From: an uncultured Oscillospiraceae bacterium
GTDB taxonomy: Bacteria; Bacillota; Clostridia; Oscillospirales; Oscillospiraceae
NCBI GenBank assembly: GCA_948616425.1
Contig: CAPGBJ010000026.1
Coordinates: 1-15,193, forward strand
DNA: 15,193 bases
Direction of reading: 5' to 3'
Shown here: positions 6,979-13,975 of the stretch, in pieces
How the letters are laid out: each line of letters opens with the position of its first letter
Numbering within the stretch: the first letter of the stretch is position 1
Translations under genes and position numbers: made by a program
The notes under the pieces: generated by a model
Told to the model about the DNA's origin: nothing
The model's input: the letters and a program-made list of their open reading frames with translations, nothing else
The model's database searches: none

Positions 6979-8139
6979 TTATCCGGTATACTGCTCTGCT
7001 TTGGCAAGATTCATGTCTTTTAGCGTCAAATCCCGGTTGTAGGGGTTGATCAGGCGGTTGACAATGTCCAGCGTCCCCTCCGGGTCCAGCTCATAGCAGT
7101 AGCGGGAACCGTGGTAGACGCCATCCCCCCGGCCGGGGAGGGTGGCCGTCTCCACGCCGGAGGAGGGGTCTAGGTTTACGGCCTGACTGGCGAAATAGAG
7201 CATCTCGTTCAAAGACAGGTCGGTATCCACATTGTCATTGAAAATCTCCACAAAGCCGTTAATCCTGGTGATATTGTTCCAGGACAGCACCTTTTTGGAC
7301 AGGGCCACCAGAAGCGCCTGCTGGGTCTGGGTGCGGCCCACATCGGTGTAGCCGCTGCCGTCGTTGTTCTTTCGGAACCGGGCTACCTCCATGGCCTGCT
7401 GGCCATTCAGGTGCCTCGTCCCCTCGGTGTAGTGGATGTGCAGGTCCTGATAGGGATCGTCATAGTCCATATAACAGGGAATATAGAAGTCAATGCCTCC
7501 CAGGTAGTCTACCAGTGTGACAAAGCCCTCGATGTTGACCTTGACGTAGCAGTCGATGGGGACGCCCAGCATGTTGGACACGTCTTTGATCCGCTGTTCT
7601 ACACCCCCTCCACCGTAGACCAGGTGGGGGTTTTTCCCCTTCTCCCGGGCTACCAGGGTGTCGCGGGGGATAGAGATGACACCCACGGTCTGTTCCTTGG
7701 TGTCATAGCACAGGAGCATCATCACATCAGTGAGGGTGCCGGCCTTGTCGGTGGCGGCGAGAAAGACGGTATAGACCCCCTCTCGGCGGGTAAGCCCCGT
7801 GGGATCTACCGGTTTCGTTCCATCTGTTGTACCACCGTTTGAACCGGAGGCCCCGCTGCTTGTCCCCATGTTCTGGGGCGGTGGGGGAAGCTGCTGCTGT
7901 TCTGGGGGCCGGACCATCAGCTGAACCCCGGCATAGGTTGCCACGATGATGACGGAGACGACCACCAAAACCTTGTAAAATCCAATCAGCACCGCCGCTA
8001 CCGGAGAACGCCTGCCCCTAGTCTGCCTGCGGGGGGGCGCGGCCTGACGGGAGGGGGGGCGCCGCCGCGGTTTCTCCTCCCAGTCGTCAGTGTGTCGCCG
8101 GGGTGGTTCCCTCCTATGTACGCCAGACTGCTGGGACAT
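6979..8139 (-). CDS. LytR-CpsA-Psr (LCP) family protein
   Basis: LCP enzymes transfer lipid-linked glycopolymers (teichoic acid, capsule) to peptidoglycan on the outer face of the membrane. An Arg/Pro-rich cytoplasmic N-terminus (~1-45) is followed by one transmembrane helix (~47-73), a Pro/Gly/Ser linker (~76-115) and the LCP domain (~122-285) with ISIPRDT (155-161) and ARFRKNNDGSGYTDVGR. In the final conserved motif, usually GRxxRQ, the second Arg is Thr (GRTQTQQ), a variant whose effect is unknown. A C-terminal ~100 residues follow. ATG 8139 (386 aa) is preferred over an in-frame TTG at 8220, which has no ribosome site; the site before 8139 (GGAAGAGAG) is itself only moderate. Confidence 0.88.
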   Translation of the reverse strand: MSQQSGVHRREPPRRHTDDWEEKPRRRPPSRQAAPPRRQTRGRRSPVAAVLIGFYKVLVVVSVIIVATYAGVQLMVRPPEQQQLPPPPQNMGTSSGASGSNGGTTDGTKPVDPTGLTRREGVYTVFLAATDKAGTLTDVMMLLCYDTKEQTVGVISIPRDTLVAREKGKNPHLVYGGGGVEQRIKDVSNMLGVPIDCYVKVNIEGFVTLVDYLGGIDFYIPCYMDYDDPYQDLHIHYTEGTRHLNGQQAMEVARFRKNNDGSGYTDVGRTQTQQALLVALSKKVLSWNNITRINGFVEIFNDNVDTDLSLNEMLYFASQAVNLDPSSGVETATLPGRGDGVYHGSRYCYELDPEGTLDIVNRLINPYNRDLTLKDMNLAKAEQYTG

Positions 8140-8236
8140 ATTGATGTATCTCTCTTCCAAAGGAGTGCCCTCCCCGACTTCGTTTCTTCCAAGTATACCC
8201 GCTTCGACCTGCTTCGGCAAGAGGAAAACAACTCAA

Positions 8237-8263
8237 TTCATAAAAAATTAAGAATTATGTCAA
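8237..8263 (-). promoter_or_regulatory. Promoter of the LCP gene
   Basis: On the minus strand a perfect TTGACA (8258-8263) is followed after 15 bp by TATGAA (8237-8242), or after 16 bp by ATGAAT. The spacer is very AT-rich. The -35 abuts the terminator hairpin of the gene upstream. Confidence 0.55.
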
Positions 8264-8292
8264 CGCCCCGTCTGTTTCTCCAGACGGGGCGT
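8263..8292 (-). terminator. Terminator of the sigma/membrane-protein operon
   Basis: A perfect 12-bp stem (8263-8274 with 8281-8292) has a 6-nt loop, 8 nt beyond the stop at 8301. On the minus strand T-rich sequence follows, ending in T6, although not immediately after the stem. Confidence 0.6.
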
Positions 8293-8300
8293 CGGTCTGT

Positions 8301-9776
8301 CTACAGCGTCTCCTCCACCAGGGACCAGACCTGCTGGGCGGACATGCCGTCGCACCGGTAGGTGACCAGGGTCCCGTCCGGGTGGAGCACGTCGAAGGAA
8401 TAGGTCATCCCGCCGGTGTCCTTCTCGTGGCCCCGGGCCTCCACGATGGCCAGGGACATGTCCTCCGCCCGAAAGGCGGGGTGGCTCACCGTCTCGCGGT
8501 GTTCCTCGGGCACGCTGTCACACCAGGGGATGGGGTAGAGACCCAGGTCGTAGGTCTCCGGCGCATCGGGGGAGACCAAATGATAAGAGTGGTATCCCTC
8601 CCGGTAGACAGCCACCTCCACATTGTCATAGCCCCGGCTCCAGCGGACGAAAAGCCTGTTCTGGCTGCCCTCCTGATAGCTGAGGCGGCCATAAAAGTCC
8701 TTGTTGCCAGCGTAGGCGCTGTCGTCCTCCGGCTCCGCAGCGGGCAGGTAGGGGGCGAAGTCCGCCTCCTGCCGGGCCTGGGCCAGGGTGAAGAACTCCT
8801 CGTCCCGCCAGGCGGGGACGGAATCGGCGGTTTTCAGGTGATCCAGGTACAGCCCGCTGGTGAGGGCCTGACGGACAAACAGGGCGTTGAAGGTCTGGGC
8901 GCCGCCCAGGTCCATATCCCCGTCCTGGACATACTCCGCCCGCATCAGACTGTTCTGGTTCACAAAGCGGACACCAATGTCATTTTTGGTCATAAACTCG
9001 CTGCCGCAGATATAGTCGTTCTGGCCGTCGCCGTCCCGGTCGTAGGTCTGGCTCCAGCCGGCCACCTGCACACCGTTAAATTCACTGGTTTGGTCCCCCC
9101 GGTTCAGGTCGATGCAGCAGGTGAAGGGCAGGGCTCCCAGCCGCAGCTCCAGGTCAAAGCTGGCCTGGCCCTGCTCTCCCCAGAGGGTCAGCTCGGTCAG
9201 CTGGCCCTGGCCGTCGTACAGGGCGCGGCCATAGAGGGCGTAGCCGTCCCAGAACAGCATCCAGGGCAGGTCGCCCTGTTCCGCTTTGGGGTGATCCGAC
9301 GCGGGCTTACCCTCGGGGCCCCAGAAGATGGTCTGGATATCCCCCTTTGTCAAATCCACGGTAAAGCTCCCTGGGGCGTAGGCCCGGGAGGCCGCCACGT
9401 CGGGCTGGTCGGTGATATCCGGATAGTCGATGCTGGGAATCATGGGGAACATCAGCTTGTCGCCTTCCACCGGGCTGTTCACCACAAAACCTGGGTCCGC
9501 TGCGCCGCTCTGAGCGGCGTCCGGTTGAAGCGGGTGATCCTGGAGCGCGCCGGAGTGGTCCAGGGTGAGCTGACTTCCGGACTGTGTCGGGGCCCGGGCG
9601 GGAGAGGGGGTCAACCGCCACACCCCCACCCCGATGATGAGGGCGGCGCAGGCGGCCAGGGCTCCGTATTTCGTCCAGAGGCGGCCGGACTTTTTCCGTG
9701 TCTCCAGATGAATCAGCGTTTTGTGGACTGCGGGAGAAATCTGCTGTCGGTCCATATACGATTTGTAGTATTTCAT
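8301..9776 (-). CDS. Membrane protein partnered with ECF sigma factor, probable anti-sigma factor
   Basis: A 491-residue single-pass protein. A short basic cytoplasmic N-terminus (1-35) precedes a transmembrane helix (~38-54) and a large extracytoplasmic region (~60-491). This topology, and its position 18 nt downstream of an ECF sigma gene, fit a membrane-bound anti-sigma factor that holds the sigma until a signal arrives. No named anti-sigma domain is recognised. In the outer region D246-x-D248-x-D250-G-x2-D254 matches an EF-hand/dockerin-type calcium loop, and cysteines 220 and 221 are adjacent. The ATG 9776 follows AGGAG by 7 nt. The function as anti-sigma is inferred from topology and context only. 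Confidence 0.8.
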   Translation of the reverse strand: MKYYKSYMDRQQISPAVHKTLIHLETRKKSGRLWTKYGALAACAALIIGVGVWRLTPSPARAPTQSGSQLTLDHSGALQDHPLQPDAAQSGAADPGFVVNSPVEGDKLMFPMIPSIDYPDITDQPDVAASRAYAPGSFTVDLTKGDIQTIFWGPEGKPASDHPKAEQGDLPWMLFWDGYALYGRALYDGQGQLTELTLWGEQGQASFDLELRLGALPFTCCIDLNRGDQTSEFNGVQVAGWSQTYDRDGDGQNDYICGSEFMTKNDIGVRFVNQNSLMRAEYVQDGDMDLGGAQTFNALFVRQALTSGLYLDHLKTADSVPAWRDEEFFTLAQARQEADFAPYLPAAEPEDDSAYAGNKDFYGRLSYQEGSQNRLFVRWSRGYDNVEVAVYREGYHSYHLVSPDAPETYDLGLYPIPWCDSVPEEHRETVSHPAFRAEDMSLAIVEARGHEKDTGGMTYSFDVLHPDGTLVTYRCDGMSAQQVWSLVEETL

Positions 9777-9794
9777 TAAAATTCTCCTTACTGT

Positions 9795-10259
9795 CTATTC
9801 CGCTAACAGCTTCCTCAGCTTGTCCCGGGCTCGGGAAAGGCGGGACCGCACCGTCCCGGGACGGCAGCCCAGTATCCGGGCGATCTCCTCGGTGGAGTAC
9901 CCCTCGTAGTAGTACAGGTGGATCACCGCCCGGTCCTCTGGCGGGAGGGAAAACAACTCCTCCAGCTCCTGGTATTCCTCCGGGCCGGGGGCGGAGAGGG
10001 TGTCCGGCAAGGGGTCCACCCGCCGCCAGGCCAGGCGGAGCCGGCTCTTGCAGCCGTTTACCAGTACTCGAAGGAGCCAGGCGGCGGGATACTCCAGGTT
10101 CTGGGGGGCCCTCTCCAGATACCGGACAAAGGTGTCCTGCACGGCGTCCTCCGCCTCCTGGGGGTGACCGAGGATGGCCAGCGCCGCCCGATACAGGCGG
10201 TTTTCATTCTGTACAACAAGTTCCTCCCAATCCACCGGCCGGTTGGATATTGGAGACAT
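9795..10259 (-). CDS. ECF-type RNA polymerase sigma factor
   Basis: A 154-residue group-4 sigma factor with only regions 2 and 4. Region 2 (~18-80) contains QEAEDAVQDTFVRYL, the core-binding and -10 recognition part. Region 4 (~100-151) contains LPPEDRAVIHLYYYEGYSTE followed by a helix-turn-helix IARILGCRPGTVRSRLSRAR for -35 recognition. Start ATG 10259 has an excellent AAAGGAGGT site 7 nt upstream; a GTG nine bases earlier overlaps that site and is rejected. It forms a two-gene operon with the membrane protein downstream. The pair most resembles the SigV/CsfV-like group by promoter and layout; the membrane partner here is not an obvious RsiV. Confidence 0.93.
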   Translation of the reverse strand: MSPISNRPVDWEELVVQNENRLYRAALAILGHPQEAEDAVQDTFVRYLERAPQNLEYPAAWLLRVLVNGCKSRLRLAWRRVDPLPDTLSAPGPEEYQELEELFSLPPEDRAVIHLYYYEGYSTEEIARILGCRPGTVRSRLSRARDKLRKLLAE

Positions 10260-10283
10260 AGGGGCCACCTCCTTTCACCCATA

Positions 10284-10313
10284 TAGACGTTTCAAACCGG
10301 AGAATTGCTGCAA
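10284..10313 (-). promoter_or_regulatory. ECF-type promoter, probably autoregulated
   Basis: On the minus strand TTGCAGCAATT (10303-10313) and CGTCTA (10284-10289) lie with 17 bp between TGCAGC and CGTCTA. SigV/SigX-type ECF promoters have a TGnAAC-like -35 and CGTC at -10, so the fit is good though the -35 has G for A. It lies about 25-50 nt upstream of the sigma start and is the natural autoregulatory promoter of the operon. Confidence 0.6.
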
Positions 10314-10315
10314 GT

Positions 10316-10347
10316 AAAAAGAAAAAAGGCGGGGGTTGGCCCCCGCC
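10316..10347 (-). terminator. Strong terminator of the hydroxy-acid oxidase gene
   Basis: On the minus strand GGCGGGGG (complement of 10340-10347) pairs with CCCCCGCC (complement of 10328-10335), an 8-bp GC stem with a 4-nt loop, followed by TTTTTTCTTTTT. It starts 7 nt after the stop at 10355 and separates this gene from the ECF promoter just downstream. Confidence 0.9.
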
Positions 10348-10354
10348 CTGCGTA

Positions 10355-11368
10355 TTAAAATATCATATCTCTGGAAATCTCCGCCAGGGAGTGGACACCG
10401 CACATGGCCATGGTGTCGGCCAGCTCGGCTTTGATCTTTTCGGTAAGTACCTTTACGCCCTCGGCGCCGCCGCCGTAGACGGCTGTGACATAGGGCCGGG
10501 CCAAAATACATGCGTCAGCCCCCAGCGCCAGGGCCTTGCACACATCTACGCCAGTGCGGATGCCACCGTCCACCATGACCACCAGCTGGCCCTTCACCGC
10601 CTCCGCAATGGCGGGGAGGACCTCAGCGGTAGCGGGGACGCCGTCCTGAACCCGACCGCCGTGGTTGGACACGACAATGCCGGCAGCTCCGGCCTCCAGG
10701 GCTTTCCGGGCCCCCTTGACGGTCATAATACCCTTGAGGATAAAGGGCACCCCGGCGTATTCGATGACCTCCCGCAGCTCAGCCACCGTCTTGGAGCCGG
10801 CAGGGGGATTCAAGCCTTTGAGAAAGGGCAGGCCAGCGGCGTCGATATCCATGGCAAACATCTGGGCTCCAGAGGACTTGCCCTGGTCCAGCTTGGCAAA
10901 GAGGGTATCCCGGTCCCAGGGCTTCACGGTGGGAATGCCTTTGCCGCCGTTTTTCCCGATGGCCTTGGATGCCGCGGCAAAGACGGCGGGGTCAGTGCCG
11001 TCGCCAGTGAAGGCGGCAATGCCGGCCTGGGCACAGGCGGGCACCAAAATTTCATTGTAAGCCTGGTCGGTAAATTTGTCGCCATAGTGGAGCTTTACCG
11101 CCCCCACTGGACCGGCAAAGACAGGCAGATCGTAGGTCTGGCCGAAGAGTGTAAAGCGGGTGTCTGCCGGGCCGTTGGCGCAGATGGTGTCCATGTTCAG
11201 GCACACGTCCTGCCAAGCGTCATAGTTCCGGGCGGCGACGGTACCAGTGCCCTTGGAACCGGGCCCGGGCATGGTGTTTTTGCAGGCCCGGCCGTTGCAC
11301 ACGGGGCAGACCTTGCAGTAGGGCCCACTGCATGTACGGGCGGCCTGTAAGACTTCTTGATATGTCAT
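10355..11368 (-). CDS. FMN-dependent alpha-hydroxy-acid oxidase/dehydrogenase with N-terminal cysteine cluster
   Basis: A 337-residue TIM-barrel flavoprotein of the L-lactate dehydrogenase / glycolate oxidase family. Conserved residues are K212 in ILKGI, catalytic H236 and R239 in SNHGGR, the phosphate-binding VDGGIRTG (266-273) and ALGAD. The family oxidises 2-hydroxy acids to 2-oxo acids with FMN; the substrate is unknown, lactate being the default guess. The N-terminus has C13-x4-C18-x2-C21-x2-C24-x4-C29, a cluster common in clostridial members but absent from spinach glycolate oxidase or LldD; it may bind a metal or Fe-S cluster. ATG 11368 follows AAGGAGGGATC. Monocistronic, with its own promoter and terminator. 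Confidence 0.9.
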   Translation of the reverse strand: MTYQEVLQAARTCSGPYCKVCPVCNGRACKNTMPGPGSKGTGTVAARNYDAWQDVCLNMDTICANGPADTRFTLFGQTYDLPVFAGPVGAVKLHYGDKFTDQAYNEILVPACAQAGIAAFTGDGTDPAVFAAASKAIGKNGGKGIPTVKPWDRDTLFAKLDQGKSSGAQMFAMDIDAAGLPFLKGLNPPAGSKTVAELREVIEYAGVPFILKGIMTVKGARKALEAGAAGIVVSNHGGRVQDGVPATAEVLPAIAEAVKGQLVVMVDGGIRTGVDVCKALALGADACILARPYVTAVYGGGAEGVKVLTEKIKAELADTMAMCGVHSLAEISRDMIF

Positions 11369-11397
11369 CGGTGATCCCTCCTTGTTTTACTGCTCAA

Positions 11398-11426
11398 ATC
11401 ATACCGTCTTACCACGACTTCGTCAA
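11398..11426 (-). promoter_or_regulatory. Promoter of the hydroxy-acid oxidase gene
   Basis: On the minus strand TTGACG (11421-11426), 17 bp, then TATGAT (11398-11403); both hexamers match five of six. It overlaps the 5' remnant of the barnase-like pseudogene on the other strand. Confidence 0.75.
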
Positions 11427-11704
11427 GAGCGGTTTGGAAAAACTGGGTTATGTTGAGATGGCATAGCTGGCCCGGAGGTCTAACCGACGTGTTGCCTGGA
11501 ACAATGATTGGTGGTATGATGGATCAAAGTCTCGACCGTCGACTCGCCGAAAAGCCTGGAGGAACCCGGTATGAAAGGGATTTTGGTCATGCCGGCGAAT
11601 TCGGAAATGGTCGTCATTTGTTTTGTTCAAATGACAGACTTTTGTTTACAGCCCATGATTCTTGTTGAACCTCTTATGAGATAAGGTGGGAGAATTTGCT
11701 ATGA
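11410..11704 (+). pseudogene. Decayed barnase-type ribonuclease (toxin), truncated and frameshifted
   Basis: The frame from 11450 reads GGLTDVLPGTMIGG, then an E in RYERDF, then FCSNDRLLF. These align in order with barnase GNLADVAPGKSIGG, the E73 region and YSSDWLIY. Upstream, in another frame (11410-11463), FVKSGLEKLGYV resembles barnase ITKSEAQALGWV before a TAG, so a frameshift of +1 (net) lies between about 11458 and 11473. At the 3' end the motif expected as DHYxxFxEI reads D-S-C-stop-T-S-Y-E-I: the catalytic His is Ser and TGA (11666) interrupts. R83 of barnase also appears lost. Without that TGA the frame would stop at 11702-11704, overlapping the barstar ATG by ATGA. No signal peptide or start is left. 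The enzyme is almost certainly dead; the homology is read by eye from memory of barnase. Confidence 0.75.
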
Positions 11705-12009
11705 ATCACATCACGTTAGATTTTGATGGAATCAAAACTCATTGGACATTGCACGAATATTTTAAGGAGGTGTTCCATTTGCCAGATTACTATGGGCATA
11801 ACATGGATGGGCTTTGGGACTGCCTTGATTGCTCATTTGAGTGCCCAACTACCATTGTACTGAAAAATATCGAAAAAATCCCGTCTGAAATGAGTGAAGC
11901 AGTGGAGATCATGCTGGAACTGTTTGATGACCTTCAGCGTGAAAATGAGAACGTGACCATTCAGATCAAAAGCGGTGACATTGATGACAGCTCTCCCGGT
12001 CCCCTTTGA
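11701..12009 (+). CDS. Barstar-family ribonuclease inhibitor (orphan antitoxin)
   Basis: A 102-residue cytoplasmic inhibitor that would block a barnase-like RNase by plugging its active site. The signature PDYYGHNMDGLWDCL (28-42) corresponds to barstar PEYYGENLDALWDCL; D36 and D40 match barstar D35 and D39, which contact the RNase active site. Length is close to the usual 90, with a ~13-residue tail (GDIDDSSPGPL) beyond the usual last strand. ATG 11701 follows GGTGGGAG (11685-11692); a GTG at 11686 overlaps that site and is rejected. It lies directly after a barnase pseudogene. The lower GC than the neighbours fits acquisition as a toxin-immunity pair. Confidence 0.88.
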   Translation: MNHITLDFDGIKTHWTLHEYFKEVFHLPDYYGHNMDGLWDCLDCSFECPTTIVLKNIEKIPSEMSEAVEIMLELFDDLQRENENVTIQIKSGDIDDSSPGPL

Positions 12010-12210
12010 TATGGGGGATAAAATCTTTTCCTGTCTGTGGTTCAAATTGCGGTCGGCGCAAAACAGCGGCTGGCGCTTTCATAAAGGGCCGGAAAAGCTG
12101 AGAAACACCGCTCTTTTCCCTAAAAAAGTCATTATTATAGGGTGCAAAAGTGGCGGGGGTACTTTGGACTTTCCAAAAGAAAGTTTCCAAAATACCCTCG
12201 TCAATTCAAA
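12010..12210. other. Non-coding gap between barstar and tRNA
   Basis: Frames crossing this stretch (for example one running to 12253 through the terminator palindrome) have no ribosome site and no recognisable motif. It could be the decayed end of the toxin-immunity island; I see nothing definite. Confidence 0.4.
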
Positions 12211-12244
12211 AAAAGCACCGAAAACAATTGTTTTCGGTGCTTTT
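12211..12244. terminator. 34-bp perfect palindrome, bidirectional terminator
   Basis: The 17 bases at 12211-12227 are perfectly complementary to those at 12228-12244, with AAAA at one end and TTTT at the other, so it serves either strand. It lies 13 nt beyond the tRNA 3' end (minus strand) and downstream of barstar (plus strand). Confidence 0.85.
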
Positions 12245-12257
12245 CCGGTTTAAAAAG

Positions 12258-12333
12258 TGGTGGACGATACAGGACTTGAACCTGTGACCTCCCGCACGTC
12301 AAGCGGATGCTCTACCAGCTGAGCTAATCGTCC
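12258..12333 (-). tRNA. tRNA-Val (anticodon GAC)
   Basis: On the minus strand a complete cloverleaf: acceptor GGACGAT/ATCGTCC, D arm AGCTCAGCTGGTAGAGC, anticodon stem CCGC/GCGG with loop TTGACGT (anticodon GAC at 12298-12300), and T arm ACAGG-TTCAAGT-CCTGT. The discriminator is A and the CCA end is encoded (12258-12260). It reads GUC/GUU valine codons. Confidence 0.96.
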
Positions 12334-12347
12334 GAACAGCAAAAATT

Positions 12348-12376
12348 ATTATATCTGGCTTGACCTGTTTTGTCAA
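12348..12376 (-). promoter_or_regulatory. Consensus promoter of the tRNA-Val gene
   Basis: On the minus strand TTGACA (12371-12376), exactly 17 bp, TATAAT (12348-12353): twelve of twelve consensus bases. Transcription would start about 7 nt before the mature 5' end. Confidence 0.9.
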
Positions 12377-12464
12377 TAGTCTGAACCAATTTTTTTAAAT
12401 ATTTCCAGAAAAATTTGCTATTTGCCTGGAAGGCAAAATTTCCCATGAAAAACAGCGTAAAGTG

Positions 12465-12473
12465 TGTTATAAT
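12465..12473 (+). promoter_or_regulatory. Extended -10 promoter of pgi
   Basis: TGT-TATAAT (12465-12473) is an extended -10 (TGnTATAAT). The expected -35 position has no good match, as is normal for this promoter class. It is divergent from the tRNA promoter. Confidence 0.7.
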
Positions 12474-12514
12474 GAGATGTGTAATATCCCATTCTTTCAG
12501 AGGAGGAATGTTCC

Positions 12515-13840
12515 ATGTTAACACTCAATCTTTCCAAGCTAAACGGGTTTATTCCAGAGGACTACCTTGTCAGTCGGCAGGAGAAGCTGGCCCAGGCGGC
12601 TCAGATGTTGGCCGATCACAGCGGGCCGGGCGGCGATTTCACCGGATGGGTGAGGTTGCCCCAAGACTACGATAAGGAGGAGTTCTCCCGAATTCAAAGG
12701 GCTGCGGCTAAAATTCAAAAGCAGTCCAAAGTGCTGGTGGTCATCGGGATCGGCGGCTCTTACCTGGGGGCTCGTGCGGTAATTGAGCTGCTGTGTTCCC
12801 CCCACTACAATCTCAAACAGAAAGAGACTCCCGACATCTTCTTTGCTGGAAACGGATTGTCGACCGACGCCCTGTTGGAACTGATCCAGCTGATCGGTGA
12901 CCGGGACTTCTCCGTCAATATTATCTCTAAATCTGGTACCACAACTGAACCAGCTGTGGCCTTCCGTATCTTCAAGGCGATGCTGGAGGAGAAATATGGA
13001 AAGGAAGGGGCCAAGGAGCGTATCTACGCCACTACTGACAAGGCGCGAGGCGCGCTGAAGGGTCTGGCCGACACCGAGGGCTATGAGGAGTTTGTAGTAC
13101 CCGACGATGTGGGCGGCCGGTACTCGGTCCTCACTGCTGTAGGCCTGTTGCCCATCGCGGTGGCCGGCGTGGACATCACCCAGCTGATGGGCGGCGCCTG
13201 TCAGGCCATGGAGGAGCTGGCGGTAGGGGGGCTGGACAACCTGGCCTGGCAATATGCTGCCGCCCGCCACGCCCTGTACCAGGCGGGGAAAAAGGTGGAA
13301 TTGCTGGCCTGCTACGAGCCGAATTTCCGCTTCTTTGCCGAGTGGTGGAAGCAGCTCTACGGTGAGAGCGAAGGCAAGGAGGGCAAGGGACTGTTCCCTG
13401 CAAGCGTGGAATTTACCGCTGATCTCCACTCCATGGGTCAGTATATCCAGCAGGGGGAGCGACTGATGTTTGAGACCGTGGTGAAGTTCGCCCCCAAGGG
13501 TGAATTCACCATCCCTGACGACCCGGCCAATGTGGACGGGCTGAATTTCCTGTCTGGCAAACCGCTGGCCTTTGTGGCGGAGCAGGCCATGCGGGGCACG
13601 ATTCTGGCCCATGTGGACGGCGGAGTGCCCAATGTGCTGGTTGAGCTGCCTGCCATCAGTGCTTCTGTTGTGGGATATCTCATCTATTTCTTTGAATATG
13701 TCTGCGGGCTGTCCGGCTATCTGCTGGAGGTCAATCCCTTTGATCAGCCCGGCGTGGAGGCGTATAAGAAGAACATGTTTGCCCTCTTGGGGAAACCTGG
13801 CTATGAGGATATGAGAGCGGAGTTAGAAGCCAAACTGTAA
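12515..13840 (+). CDS. pgi: Glucose-6-phosphate isomerase
   Basis: Interconverts glucose 6-phosphate and fructose 6-phosphate in glycolysis and gluconeogenesis; cytoplasmic. The 441 residues are the usual length of the short Gram-positive form. Seen: GIGGSYLGARA (78-88), phosphate-binding SKSGTTTEP (139-147), PROSITE-type signature DVGGRYSVL (198-206), catalytic Glu in YGESEGK (E284), H305 in DLHSMGQ, and the second signature VNPFDQPGVEAYKK with K418 or K419 as the conserved Lys. The domain order is complete and nothing is missing. ATG 12515 follows GAGGAGGA (12500-12507) by 7 nt. Single gene between its own promoter and terminator. Confidence 0.97.
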   Translation: MLTLNLSKLNGFIPEDYLVSRQEKLAQAAQMLADHSGPGGDFTGWVRLPQDYDKEEFSRIQRAAAKIQKQSKVLVVIGIGGSYLGARAVIELLCSPHYNLKQKETPDIFFAGNGLSTDALLELIQLIGDRDFSVNIISKSGTTTEPAVAFRIFKAMLEEKYGKEGAKERIYATTDKARGALKGLADTEGYEEFVVPDDVGGRYSVLTAVGLLPIAVAGVDITQLMGGACQAMEELAVGGLDNLAWQYAAARHALYQAGKKVELLACYEPNFRFFAEWWKQLYGESEGKEGKGLFPASVEFTADLHSMGQYIQQGERLMFETVVKFAPKGEFTIPDDPANVDGLNFLSGKPLAFVAEQAMRGTILAHVDGGVPNVLVELPAISASVVGYLIYFFEYVCGLSGYLLEVNPFDQPGVEAYKKNMFALLGKPGYEDMRAELEAKL

Positions 13841-13844
13841 ATCG

Positions 13845-13870
13845 AATGCTCCCCCGGAAGGGGGAGCATT
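13845..13870 (+). terminator. Terminator of pgi
   Basis: A perfect 11-bp stem AATGCTCCCCC/GGGGGAGCATT has a GGAA tetraloop, followed by TT and an A-rich stretch. It begins 5 nt after the stop. Confidence 0.85.
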
Positions 13871-13893
13871 TTAAAAATTCACAATTATTTTAG

Positions 13894-13922
13894 TTGAAAT
13901 AAACTCTGTGATATGGTAAAGT
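13894..13922 (+). promoter_or_regulatory. Promoter of the small P-loop gene
   Basis: TTGAAA (13894-13899), 17 bp, TAAAGT (13917-13922). The -10 matches only four of six; TATAAA at 13922 is an alternative with spacing too long. Confidence 0.45.
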
Positions 13923-13975
13923 ATAAATAAACAGAGGGCGCACCCCCTATGTCAAATTGATAAGGAGTGATACAC

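Noticed and set aside
8382..9779. 465-codon open frame on the plus strand
   Set aside because: Antisense shadow of the 491-residue membrane protein in GC-rich DNA; Gly/Val/His-rich composition and no ribosome site.
10391..11350. 319-codon open frame on the plus strand
   Set aside because: Antisense to the hydroxy-acid oxidase, which has full family motifs, ribosome site, promoter and terminator on the minus strand.
11975..12253. 92-codon frame on the plus strand overlapping the barstar end
   Set aside because: No ribosome site, crosses the 34-bp terminator palindrome, no recognisable motif.
12539..13612. 357-codon open frame on the minus strand
   Set aside because: Antisense shadow of pgi, whose catalytic motifs are complete.
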